Shown here: positions 21,851-32,398 of the stretch, piece after piece
How the letters are laid out: each line of letters starts with the position of its first letter
Position numbering within the stretch: the stretch's first letter is position 1
Source of the DNA: Fragum whitleyi
Lineage: Eukaryota; Mollusca; Bivalvia; Cardiida; Cardiidae
Reading direction: 5' to 3'
NCBI GenBank assembly: GCA_948146395.1
Contig: OX411543.1
Location: forward strand, 55,532,017 to 55,596,016
DNA length: 64,000 bases
Notes under the pieces: generated by a model
The model's input: the letters and a program-made list of their open reading frames with translations, nothing else
Databases searched by the model: none
What the model was told of the DNA's origin: nothing
Position numbers and translations under genes: made by a program

Positions 21851-21989
21851 CTCTTATTCCTTTTAGGATATCAAAATCGTTCGAATTGCCTCCTCTTAAA
21901 TTACAAGACGCGTTCGTCATTAGCGTCCTTTTTAAAAGTCGAACTCGTGTCTCCTTCTTCTAGATGATCTTCGTGTGGGTTTAGGATAT

Positions 21990-22212
21990 TGATTGATTTA
22001 TTGAATGGAATTTTTACGCCGCTTTCAACATTTTTTTCAGTTATATTGCGGAGGCTTGAGCACTTAACAATAGATTCCCGGTATTTCTCTCACCAGTACA
22101 ACCATCACAGGTCTACGATTATCAACCATTGGTGAGAGACAAAAAGTCGGAAAGAATAAGTGCCGCGGTCGGGGATCGAAACCGTGAGTGATAAGGATAA
22201 CGAAACGGCAAC
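21990..22212 (-). mobile_element. tRNA-derived SINE, head truncated
   Basis: The minus-strand body shares CCTGTGA...GTAGACC, TTGGTGAGAGACAA and the GCGGCGTAAAA...CCATTCAATAAATCAATCAAT tail with the full copy at 41834-42121. Only the B-box region of the tRNA-like head survives. Confidence 0.7.
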
Positions 22213-22635
22213 ATCTGTTTGCTGATTACTTATTTACTGATCTTTTACATATATATATTGAGCGACTTTAAAAACGCATCAAAGTAAATTTGAGCACGGA
22301 AAGTTGTCGACGTAATCGTTTTTCGATCTGACGCTTTGGTTAGTTCTTGAATAGCATCATACTGTTCAATCCTATTTTTGCCATTGCATTATCACGGTTG
22401 ATTGGTTTTACTAAATTAAAACGTCGAGGATACTTAGCGATAGACATTTCAAAAACTTTTAAAATAAATGAAATAAACTCACTTTATTTGAAGTGACTGT
22501 GCTCTGGGTCTGGTATTCCACAAATGCATTTTCCCGTTAGAATCGGGGCGCCGTTAACTTTGATTGGTCTCACATCAAGACTTGAACACATATAAGAAAG
22601 GGCCTTGCTCATAAAGAGTTTCAGAAAACTATAGG
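22213..22635. other. Spacer before the segmental duplication, no gene seen
   Basis: AT-rich, with no recognised motif or open frame of note. Confidence 0.4.
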
Positions 22636-23071
22636 TGTCAAAACGCCGTTAGCTTCATGCTCAAAATGCCATATCAGTCCTAAATGGCATATCTGCAAAG
22701 GGCTAAAGCATGAACATGCTTTGTTTGTCGAAACCGCATTCGTATGGACAACGATTGTATTTTTTTACGTAATGAATGGAAAAGAATGTAAATGACCAAA
22801 ATAACTGACCAAGTTTTGATGATGTTTCCCTATATCTGGGCTTAAAGAATACCGACACTCATATCGCCCAGGTAACCAGTGAAAACAATGAATGCACTAC
22901 AAACCTAACTTGCCTTAAAAGGCACGGTTAAAAATGATTTCATCATTAAATTGACATTTTAAAATGTTTTGGAAATAATTTGGAAGGAAAGTTAGGTGCG
23001 AGTTCTGAATAAATTGAAGAAATGTAATATTATAAACACTGGTTCCACTGCCAACGATAAAGAAGATAGAT

Positions 23072-23220
23072 AATCGTTTGTTTCAGTGTAAGATCGATTT
23101 ATATTTATTAAGTGAACAACGAAAGCTATATTTTCACGAGTGGCAGCCACGAGTGAAAATATAGCATTTGTTGTTCGCAAATTGAAATGTTAATAGATCT
23201 TACTCGAAAAACAAACGATT
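23072..23220. repeat. ~150-bp palindrome
   Basis: AATCGTTTGTTT at the left is matched inversely by AAACAAACGATT at the right. The inner GCTATATTTTCACGAGTGGC pairs with GCCACGAGTGAAAATATAGC about the centre near 23146. The equivalent in copy 2 is at 36832-36972. Confidence 0.85.
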
Positions 23221-23439
23221 ATTCTATTTCTTTATTGCAAAAAAGCGACAAAATGTGAAATTTCTAGGATATACGTTCGTAAAGCGCGTCATTTTGCACG
23301 TGGTTGCTATGCAACGTTCATTGTGACGTCACTTATTTCGCCCCGCATAGATGACGTCAGACAGGATGAAATAACTGCTTTTGCGGTGAGTGATAGTCAA
23401 CCGTTATTTCTCGATAATCCACCTGAAAGTATTAAAGAA

Positions 23440-23665
23440 AATACCGTCATTTCGTTCAGCTGATAAAATCTTGGCATTATTTTATCGATTTGAATGGACT
23501 GCTAATTTTTAAACGATTTTGAAGTGTTTTGGCACTACTCAGTAGTGTTTTTTAACAGCGAGAATGCTTTAAATGAAAGACTGAAGCGCTGAGCGAGTGA
23601 TTTTGATCGAGATGGTGACAGCCAATTTCACAATGTTACTAACTGTATTAAGAGGCACAGTTGAT
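23440..23665 (+). repeat. Dispersed repeat ending in a TTTCAC(A/G)ATG..ACTGTA tail
   Basis: Has ATTTTATCGATTTGAATGGA, then GAGCGAGTGATTTTGATCGAGATGG and CCAATTTCACAATGTTACTAACTGTA. Related copies lie at 37250-37475 (+), 31120-31300 (-), 46005-46200 (-), about 50790-51000 (-) and 62490-62640 (+). Confidence 0.6.
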
Positions 23666-24137
23666 CAGAATCCCGGTTCCTGTGTAGCTGGCCCGAGTCT
23701 GTAATCTTCTCAAATGCGCGTGATTATTCTTTTCTATTCATCTTTTTTTTTTTCAGATTGTTAAATTATTTATGACAAATTAACTGTTCCGTTCAATAGA
23801 AAGGTTCATTGTACTAGAGTTAGATGGATTAAATGACCGGTCACTTGCGGTCTCTATCTACCACCTCTGAGAATTTTTACTCTTAAATCGTGATTTGTAT
23901 ATTAGCATTGTAGCAGTTTTATGTAGTGACAATCCACGAAACCACAAAAGAATAGACCAATCAATACTTTTGTAACATGAAGACCGTTGAACTCCTATAT
24001 TTTTTCCCTCTACCATATCTGCGGTTAGGCGATTTAAACATCGTAACTACATGTCCATCTTAGTTGCGACGTTAAGGTTGTCCTCACAACGGTTGCCCTT
24101 TGTATAAGTCCTTTACTATATCATCGTTGTAATTCCA

Positions 24138-24183
24138 AGACCCCGTAACTACAGCTTTGATCAAGCTGTAGTTACGGGGTTTT
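24138..24183. repeat. CGTAACT hairpin
   Basis: CCCCGTAACTACAGCTT and its inverse AAGCTGTAGTTACGGGG flank a 5-nt centre, a near-perfect stem. Related hairpins lie at 30495-30554 and 45385-45439, with a weaker one near 14704. Confidence 0.8.
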
Positions 24184-25078
24184 AGATAAACATCGACGAT
24201 AGGTTTGCTGATAAATAAGGTTATTGCGGATGTTCACATAAAATAGTCGAATGCTCAAGTGTCTTTAAATTGCACTATTAATCAATTGATGAGCATTATC
24301 GTTGAAATGTGGACATTAACTGAAACGCAGTTAAAAAGGGGGTTAAAGTGCGTGCAAATGACGTCGTGACGTCGTTTCGAGACCGATCCGATTTCACCAG
24401 CTTAATCTAGAATTTACACATATTTAATGAATTATTAAATCAATTTTCACGGGCAGTTTAATTTAGCTAGTTAAAAAAAGCGTTTTTTCCACTTTATTCT
24501 TGTGCACATTCAAACAGAATAATCGGCTTTACACGCTATAGATTTCGTGCTTTAAAGGGTTTGACGTCCCTTTTTCTAATTCATTTTTTGGTAAAGGATT
24601 ACGATCGTCTAATAAAAGTAAAAAAAAGGAAAAGAAAAAAAGAAATAAACCGATGGCATATGCAGATTTTTGGTGGACTTTTAGGTTACCAATATCACTA
24701 CGTATGGGCAATTCAGTCAGACGTAAATAGCTTTAAAAAAAAAGTGCCTACTAAGCCTTAATCGACTATTTTTCAAGTCTTGTATCTGTCTGACAACTCA
24801 TTACCAGAGCCAAGGCGCAAAGCATTACGTAATTCTCAATTAATTACCACTTGGACAAAACGTTAACGAAACGTTGTTTTAATGAATATTTATCATAATT
24901 GTATAAACCTTGATTAGCCAATCAAAATGTCCACGACGCAATGCTCCTCTTCCAATGCGAGATCGAATCAAGTGTTACCGATGCAAAAAAAAAAAAAAAA
25001 TAAAAAAAATAAAAAAATATGGAAACTCCATGGGTTAAACATATGTCATATAGCAGTGCTGTACGATATTCGCCGTTT

Positions 25079-27290
25079 TTGGTGGACGTTTACGTTCACC
25101 AGTGTTAATACCGCGTAAGAAAAATCCTGTCAGATGTTAATAGGTTTTAAAAACAGTAGTGCTCACTTAGATTCAATTTACTCTTTTTCAAGAATTGTGT
25201 CCGTCTGACAACTATGCATTTCAAAAATGGAGTGAAACAAGGATTCTACATAACTTGTTGAAACCTCAAAGACATATTTTAAGTGCGAAATCATATGTAA
25301 TTCTGAGATCGGGTGAACGTTTAGCTTGCGTAGAACTACTTTTCTGGCAAAGTAATTTGCCCCTTGTTTCCCAATGGTCTATGAGAGGTCACTCATGAAA
25401 AACTTGGTAAATGAAATTACTGCAATGGTAACCTCCCCTGACTCTACTAATAATAATGGAATAATAAACTAGATCACACACATGAATACGGATACAACGC
25501 GAGCAGGTAGTGTAAAGCAGTTTGGTCGTGCGATAAAGGTTCATGCAATGGGGGTTTACCCTACTTTACAACACACGACATTCAATCTCAAGAGTGTCTG
25601 CAATTATTTTTCGTGCTTACCCTTTCTTTTTTTCATTTAAAAATGAAAATCGCGGAACATTAATTGATTATCCCTTTATTGAATTTTTCAAGCAGATAAC
25701 AACAGAATTTTAATTGTGACCACGGAGAATCGATTAGTATTGCAAAAAATAATGGTACCTAGATAATCTAATTGTCATTTCTTTCCTTTTATACCAATGG
25801 ATCAGACAATCACTCTTTTAACTACACCCGGCATAATGCTGAAGGTTATCGAAACCTTGTAACGAAACCTTGTAATTACAGGACTTTGGTTGACGGTCGA
25901 CGATATATGTTGAGAAATGTATATCTGAAGCAAGATGCGAGCTTGGGTCAGGTCATTTTCCTTTTATCGTAATTTTACATGTAAAATTTCTCTTTTTTCA
26001 ACAAATGGAAGAATCACTCTATTATACCAACAGAAACGTCCACCGTCAGTACTTCAGTGCTTTGATAGTTATTGATATGTAACAAAGTAACAAAATACAT
26101 CGAATAATCGTGAGAGTTACCAGATAGACTAGATGTTTTGGATTTTTTTATGATATATCAGTGAACGCTCGGAAATATTTGCCTTGCATAATGAAATAGG
26201 CTAGCTAAAAACGTGTCCGATGACGTGGTCTATGACATAGCTAACATGCCTGCAAGAAAAGAAAGCTTCGATAGGACAATTTAATTTTTGAATAAGTTTA
26301 AAAAAAACCCAAATGACGTGTAATGCAGACTAAAATTGGGTCAGTTTTTTTTTTACAAAAAATGAGATTTCCAATCAAGAACGGGAAAAAATGAGCAACA
26401 TTTCCAAGGGTCGATTAATGTAGTTTACGGAATGGAGCGACATGGGGTTATCACGGAGGCTGACAATATATATGATCAATGCATTTTAAAAATAATGTAA
26501 TACAAGGATTCTATTTAATTTGTAGTTAGCATTAACACATCTTTTTAATACAAAAAACATGTGCAATTATGAATTCTGACTTGCGAGCATGCCCTACTCG
26601 ATCGATGTAAGAGGGTATCGTAGAAGAGAAAGGTTCACCAGATAATTTTGATATTGGACGTACGTTTCGTTCGCTAAGGTGATTTTAATCAGGCCTAGAG
26701 AGTAATTTACTGATTCTCCATGGTCTACGGGAGATCACTCATTAAAAATTTGGCATAGAAATACTGGGCTGGTTACCTCCCTAATACTACTACGTGAATA
26801 GGTAAACGGTATATACAACGGTGGCCAGTCCATGGAAATACCGGACTACACATGATTATCGACACAACGCGTACAGGTAATATGACATTATCGTATTGCA
26901 GTAAAGTCGTGTGATAGAGATTAATGCAATGGTGTTTTTACATTATTATTTATTTTGAACACGTGACAGATATTAAGCTAACAATGCAAAATTAAATTTG
27001 TAATAAGAACAGCAGACATAATATATATAAAAATAGAAGTATAATTTCTGAAGAGTAGTCTTTCAAATACATTTTTTTTTTCTGTAATTAAATACTCTAT
27101 GAAAATTTGGACATGCGATTTAAGAATTTATGAACTTGGGTCGAGACAGTTTCCGTTTATTGAATTTTTACATGTACAATTTCTCTTTTCGTAATGAATT
27201 GATGAATCACCCTAGTATGCCAACAGAAACGTCCACGATATGTTTTTTCAGTGCTTTGATTTTGTATATTGTTGCGAGTCACTTGCCTTG
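25079..27290. repeat. Two diverged tandem units of about 1-1.2 kb
   Basis: Landmarks repeat in order: AAGGATTCTA (25240, 26510), GGTCTA(T/C)G(A/G)GAG.TCACTCAT (25375, 26730), ACAACGCG(A/T)(G/A)CAGGTA (25490, 26865), TTTACATGTA(A/C)AATTTCTCTTTT (25975, 27165) and CCAACAGAAACGTCCAC (26027, 27218). Copy 2 keeps only one unit. No coding content. Confidence 0.65.
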
Positions 27291-27446
27291 CACCTATAAG
27301 TATCTTTATTGAGAAGGACCTCAGAGTTTTTGTTTTCGACAATGTATATCGAGACGAAATGTCATAGTTATGTGTTTTTTTTAGTTATTTCTAATCATTA
27401 AACTTACTTTATAGCATTATTTTTATTCTTGATACTCCTCTCCGTG

Positions 27447-27447
27447 T

Positions 27448-27480
<33 letters not shown>
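27447..27480. repeat. GTT microsatellite
   Basis: About ten consecutive TTG/GTT units. Copy 2 (about 43219) lacks the expansion. Confidence 0.9.
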
Positions 27481-27980
27481 TTATAGAATTGTTATTCTAT
27501 TAAAATATTCTCTCAAATCGACAAAGTAATAAATAGTTACGGGAATAAATAAATGAGCCCAATTCAGCATCTAAGCGTTTCAAACACATATATACATTCA
27601 TTTATGTATTATTCAGTTTCGGTTATGTTCATTCCAATGAGATATTGTCAGACAGAACCATATAATGAATGAATACACCAGGTCCAATTCGTTATTTTGG
27701 CTTACGATTATTTTTTTTTGTAATAAGTCAAACGGGCCAAGGAATCTATTTTACTAGACACCTTAAGAATAAAAAATTAGAGTTGCTTCTACAGTATACT
27801 AAATATGGAATTTTGCCACGCATCATCTCATTAGAATCTTTTTCTAAAGGCGATTCCAATGAGATATTGCAAGGCAGAATCTGACTATGAATGAATACAC
27901 CAGGTACGATTTTTGATTTTGACTTACGAATATTTTTTGTATGAAGTTTAGTAAAACGGGACTTAGGTCCCTACATTAAC

Positions 27981-28246
27981 TGATTGACTGAATGGAGTTT
28001 TTAACCGCTTTCAACATTATTTCAGTTATATCGCGGCGGCTGGAGCACCTATCAATGGTTTCCTGGTATTTCTCTTACCAGTACAACCACCACATCCTTT
28101 CCTAGCCTCCAGCTGCTATCTCACAGGTCTACGATTATCAACCCATTGGAGAGAGACAAATAGTCGGAAAGAATGAGTCGGGGATCGAACCCGGGACCTC
28201 TAGAATGACAGTCCGACGCGCTACCAACTGCGCTATGACGGCGGCC
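27981..28246 (-). mobile_element. tRNA-derived SINE, inserted after the duplication
   Basis: On the minus strand the head GGCCGCCGTCATAGCGCAGTTGG carries an A box, and GGTTCGATCCC is a perfect B box. The body and the short CAGT-type tail follow. Copy 2 has an empty site here (CCCTACATTATAAAAC). A 9-bp near-duplication (CCTACATTA / CCTATATTA) flanks the element, so it arrived after copies 1 and 2 separated or was absent from the other progenitor. Confidence 0.85.
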
Positions 28247-28345
28247 CCTATATTATAAAACCGTTTTCGTTCTAAACTGTGATTTTAAGAATTTAAATAA
28301 ATGAATGCAATAAAAGATACATCAAACAGCTTACAAATACTTTCT

Positions 28346-28624
28346 TTTGTTTTTTGAATGGGATTTTACGCTGCTTTTTACAGTTTTACAGTTATATCTC
28401 GGCGTCTGTAGCACCTTACAGTTGAAACCTGGTATTTCTTACACCAGCACTACCTTTCAAAAAATCCATTTACTAGCCTCCTTCTGATCCCACATAGGTC
28501 TACAATTATCAATCCATTTGAGGGAGACAAAATGTCGGGTAGGATGAGCGCTGTCGTCTGGGTTAGAACCCGGGGTCTTTAGATTGACAGTCAGACACGC
28601 TACCAACTGCGCTGTGACGGCGGC
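28346..28624 (-). mobile_element. tRNA-derived SINE, older copy shared by both duplicates
   Basis: The minus-strand head is TTGCCGCCGTCACAGCGCAGTTGG, with a mutated B box (GGTTCTAACCC). The body is as in 41834-42121 with several substitutions. Copy 2 keeps its 3'-truncated equivalent at 43760-43898. Confidence 0.8.
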
Positions 28625-30160
28625 AAGATCGAGAATAAATCATGTTCAAGCCTTTTGGTCGATCTTAGTCGTGTTTGATCGGAGAATTTAGGCGATCGAG
28701 TTGATCGGATCTACCGCTGGAAGCTTACCAAAATGGATCATCGAATTTTCCTTTCAAAACTACTTTTTCATTTGCATATGGGTCGAGTAGAAGTGTTTGT
28801 TTGATGAGTCTTTTTTATATAACAAATCTATCTCTTTTAAAATGCTTAAGTTATTTATTCCCCGGGAATATGAAATTTAAAAAAATATATAATCATAAAC
28901 TAGATTGACAAAATCATAAATATTATTATATTATTTTCAAAAAGAATATTGGATTGGTATTAAAATAAAAGCAAGCTTCGCCAAATGCATCGTTATAAAA
29001 TTTAATTTCAGTTGGGGCCATCGAAATTGGATGAAAATCGGTTTTAATTATCAATGAAAACAATTTTGAGTACGCAACTATTTGTAAGCGTCCACAGAAA
29101 AAGTCCCGCAAGAAATCTGTTTCTTTTTCGACAAAACTTTACATTTTGCTGCTTGATATTAAATAAATAGAGGATATTGAATGAGTGGTCATTGAATACT
29201 GAATTCATTAAACGAGTCATCTATAATAAGATATAAACGAGGCTGCGCCGAGTTTTTATCTGTTTTAGACGACGAGTTTAATTAAATCTGTATTTTATGA
29301 GCACAAATTTTATATTCTGTTTATATGACCCGAATTTTAGCGAAAATCGACAAAATTCTTGAAATTCAACGTTTCAATTTTCCGCGAAACTTATAACGCC
29401 GTTTAAAAATGACGTCACAAAACATAGATTATGACGTCATTTTCGCGTTTACAAAATAGCTCATTCGCATAGTATGATAACTAGGGGTTTTTTCACTCCG
29501 GTGACGTAGGTCATATTATAATAAGAGATGAAGAGAATATATGTTGATTTCATTGATGGATAAACCTAAAAACCTAATCACTCTCAAGTATAACTCCGCT
29601 TCATGCAATGTCATAAGGTTTTCAGTTTCTTACCTCTGTGAAATAAAAATACTCTTTTCATTTTTGAGTAAATTGTGAAAAGATTAGGCCATGTCTAAGC
29701 CATACTTTCTATACTGCAATGCTTTATACGTCTATCCATCCTCAAGGCCCAAAATTGTGGAAAAAAAAAACCACAACAGTTTTTACTCAAGCTAATTTAC
29801 ATATCCTTTATTGTTCACAAAATGAGGGATTTAACGATCTGAAACCAAAATAAAAACGAGTATTCTTTTTGTTTAATACAAAATGTAGTATTCTTTTTGC
29901 TTAATACAAAAAGTGGAAAGAAAAAGTAAAATTTGATGACAAAATTAAATAAAGCGCGTCATTTTTAACGTCACGAGGCAACGACATCATGACGTCAAGT
30001 GTTGCTTATCGGGCTCCGCTAAAACTAGGTCAAATTGAGTGAAATAAACGAAAGCAGGGTATTTTGTTTAAAATTTCAAAGGTGGTAGTGGTATTTTCAA
30101 GTGATAATATATCGATATCTCTCGATAAACAACCGAAAAGTACTCAAGAAATTGATTTTT
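28625..30160. other. Non-coding part of copy 1
   Basis: No gene seen. It contains the foldback insertion described below. The interval 29525-30160 is conserved in copy 2 (44430-45060) with few differences. Confidence 0.4.
29172..29524 (+). mobile_element. Foldback-type insertion present only in copy 1
   Basis: The interval from GAGGATATTGAATGAG to GACGTAGGTCATATT has no counterpart in copy 2, where TTTAATTATAATAGATGAAG is continuous (about 44426). An internal palindrome of about 80 bp centres on AACGAGGCTGCGCCGAGTTT near 29245. A related element lies inverted at 34886-35308 in copy 2. Confidence 0.7.
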
Positions 30161-30169
30161 TTTTGCCTT

Positions 30170-30175
30170 CTTTTA
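30170..30175 (-). promoter_or_regulatory. Candidate poly(A) signal of C2 gene copy 1
   Basis: AATAAA on the minus strand, about 610 nt past the stop codon and followed by an A-rich run. It is conserved at the matching place in copy 2 (about 45074). Position and conservation are seen; use is inferred. Confidence 0.4.
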
Positions 30176-30309
30176 TTCAAGAGTACAGTAACAGCTCAAG
30201 GATTGACACCATTTACAAACAATTACATACAACACAAATCTAATCAAAATTGTACACTACTGATAAACTTATAAACATATTTCTGAATACATTATATATA
30301 CAATCAGTT

Positions 30310-30690
30310 ATTCTGCGTAATAAATGAACTAGCAGGGCGGGGCTTAACAGTGACGTAATTTGGCGAGTTTACTTTTCAATACTTTGGGTTTTTCTCAAAT
30401 TTTAGCCGGTAATCATCGTTAACGCGTGAAAATAACTGTTCCTACAACCTTAAGAATTCACGTGCTTTGCGAGAGTGAACACATTTCGTCGTTTGGTTAC
30501 CAAGGTCTCGTAACTTCAGCTTGATTAGGCTGAAGTTACGAGGATTTGGTAACCAATCTACGATTTAAGGTCTCGAGTTATTTTTGTCGACTCTCTTTAG
30601 AAGTAGATTATTTTAGATAAAACTGACTTCCCTTAACCATCAGTGCAACGACCAGTTACTTCGGCTCCGCCCTGCCAGGGCATTAATCAT
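30310..30690. repeat. Dispersed foldback element with GCAGGGCGG ends
   Basis: The left end has GCAGGGCGGGGC and the right end carries the inverse (GCTCCGCCCTGC). A CGTAACT hairpin (30495-30554, arms starting GGTTACCAA) sits between. Related copies are at 45230-45590 and, more diverged, 62160-62660. It would lie in the 3' UTR of the C2 gene. Confidence 0.6.
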
Positions 30691-30783
30691 GGATAATAAA
30701 CAACGCTAAGGCAAAATACTCCAATAAACGCAGTGAAAATACTATCATCGTATCATCAAATGATATTGTATGGCACGACAACC

Positions 30784-30844
30784 TCAAGAACGTCCTCGCC
30801 TTGCATTGCAGCTGGCATTTGTGCTCATTCTTTTAAACCTTGGA
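30784..30844 (-). CDS. C2-domain gene copy 1, exon 3 (coding part)
   Basis: The acceptor TTTTTTCTCGTTTCAG ends at 30845. Entering in phase 2, the frame codes for 20 mostly basic and serine-rich residues (SPRFKRMS...RRGRS) and stops at TGA 30784-30786. The same acceptor, phase, length and stop are kept in copy 2 with only three residues different, which supports a real terminal exon. The assignment is by splice consensus and duplicate conservation, not by homology. Confidence 0.65.
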
Positions 30845-31831
30845 CTGAAACGAGAAAAAACAATCGCATTAAGTTTTATGCTAAGCTTCACCATGAATTA
30901 ATTGTTCTTTTCAACAAAATAAATTTTGACGTCTTAACTATAGTGTTTTCTAAGTGCTTCTACAAAATAAAAATAAAAAAGAAATAGCAGAGAGCATGCA
31001 GTGTAGGCTTACATCAGACTGCATATCTGTATAGGCTGATCCTAGTCTATACAGTTTGTAAGAATTTTATGTAGGAAGTAAAAGGACACATTGTCATCTA
31101 CAATAAATAATATCGTGATCTAGAAACTCATCTCGATCAAAATCATTCAAAATCACTCGCTCAGCGCTTAAGCATTCACTTCAAACGCCCCAATCACTCA
31201 AACACGCTCCGAAATTGTTCATAAACGCTTCTTAATTGTTCAAAATAGTCAACATTCCAATCAAATCCATTAAATGATTGCATGATAAAACTGGTCGGCG
31301 TTGATTTCTAAAGCATTTGATTTGTCCTTCAAGTCGCAAAATCGGAAAATAACGTATATTTTATAAGGGTGTGTTTTAATTATCGCTAATTGGACGCTCA
31401 AAGCAGTTTGAGACGTTCATCATGAACGCATTAGGCTAGCTCATCTGCAACACGTGATGCTGTCAATACTTGGCTAGGAAGTTCGAACCCGGCTCGGCAA
31501 ACTCCGAAATTTGATAGAGTCAGTACGAGTCATTTGTCTCTCGCCAAAAGCTTGTGATAAGTAATAAGTGGGATAAGCAGCTGGTAGCTCAGACGAGATT
31601 TATTGTTTGTACTGGTGTGAGAAACGAAAGGAAAGCGAAGGTTCACCAGCTGAAGCGATAAAACTGCGATTTCAAACACAATACAAACGAACAAAACTTC
31701 TTGTGTATCGGCTAGTATTCTCGAAAATGCGTTACACCGTGCGCTCAAATCTCAGACTCCTTCCATTCAACTTCTATAGTAAAATAAGGTATTGATTTTA
31801 ATATATTCAAACGTCATGAAGCATGACCCAC

Positions 31832-31938
31832 CTTTTAGGTAGAGCAGGATTATTTAGGCTAGCTGCAACACATGCAGCGATCGATCGATCTTCGGAGATT
31901 ACCTCCAAATCTCCCTCGTCATCAAAAATCTCTAACGT
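31832..31938 (-). CDS. C2-domain gene copy 1, exon 2
   Basis: A 107-nt exon between ATTTTCAG (acceptor) and AAAAG|GTGGGT (donor). Entered in phase 0 from exon 1, it codes for an acidic stretch (EIFDDEGDLEVISED) followed by RSIAACVAASLNNPALPK. It leaves in phase 2. The copy-2 exon has the same length and one changed residue (N to K). The sequence has no domain I recognise and would form a tail after the C2 domain. Confidence 0.75.
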
Positions 31939-32210
31939 CTGAAAATAAAAAAAACAAACAAACAAAATTTATGATAATTATTAGACTGTGCATTTAATTT
32001 AAATAATTTCCTAATAGTTTGGCCATATAAGCGTTCACTTATAAAGTTGGTAATCCTACAGTAAAGCTCCAATGTACTTTTATACCTGTTTATACCTGTT
32101 CCGAGACCATATGAAAGGGTTGCTTTACCCTCTATTCATATATTTGGCTAGTGGAACGTCGTTTCTATTATCATTCATAGACCTAGAGGCTTGCTTACGG
32201 AAACAAAAAA

Positions 32211-32247
<37 letters not shown>
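32211..32247. repeat. Poly(A) tract in intron 1
   Basis: An A homopolymer of over 30 bases, followed by CA repeats. The copy-2 equivalent (47097-47142) is a mix of CAAA units. Confidence 0.9.
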
Positions 32248-32248
<1 letters not shown>

Positions 32249-32398
32249 AAACACACACACAAAAAAAGGAAGACCTATATCTTAAAGTTAAAGCGCTTCT
32301 CGTTAGACAAGAAAAAAGTTTGTACTAAATATAATCAAGTTCAAGGCATATCTATAAAAAAGTAATTTAAGTTCTTTAAAATGTCATAACATACTTAC

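Noticed and set aside
27447..27480. CRISPR-like or regulatory repeat
   Set aside because: Plain GTT microsatellite.
31430..31510. tRNA gene suggested by a GTTCGAACCC word
   Set aside because: No intact acceptor stem, A box or anticodon arm; at best a SINE-head relic. The same word recurs at 46.35 kb through the duplication.
31530..31748. 72-codon minus-strand frame conserved in both duplicates (also 46419-46637) as an exon
   Set aside because: Conservation equals the surrounding non-coding DNA, and no splice sites fit the phase of exon 2.
32072..32365. Lysine-rich frame over the poly(A) tract
   Set aside because: Homopolymer artefact in intron 1 of the C2 gene; likewise the frame at 40578-40823.
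32384..32398. Last four codons and stop of the long exon-1 frame as the true end of the C2 protein
   Set aside because: A consensus splice donor lies at 32399/32398 and two further exons with matching phases are conserved in both gene copies.
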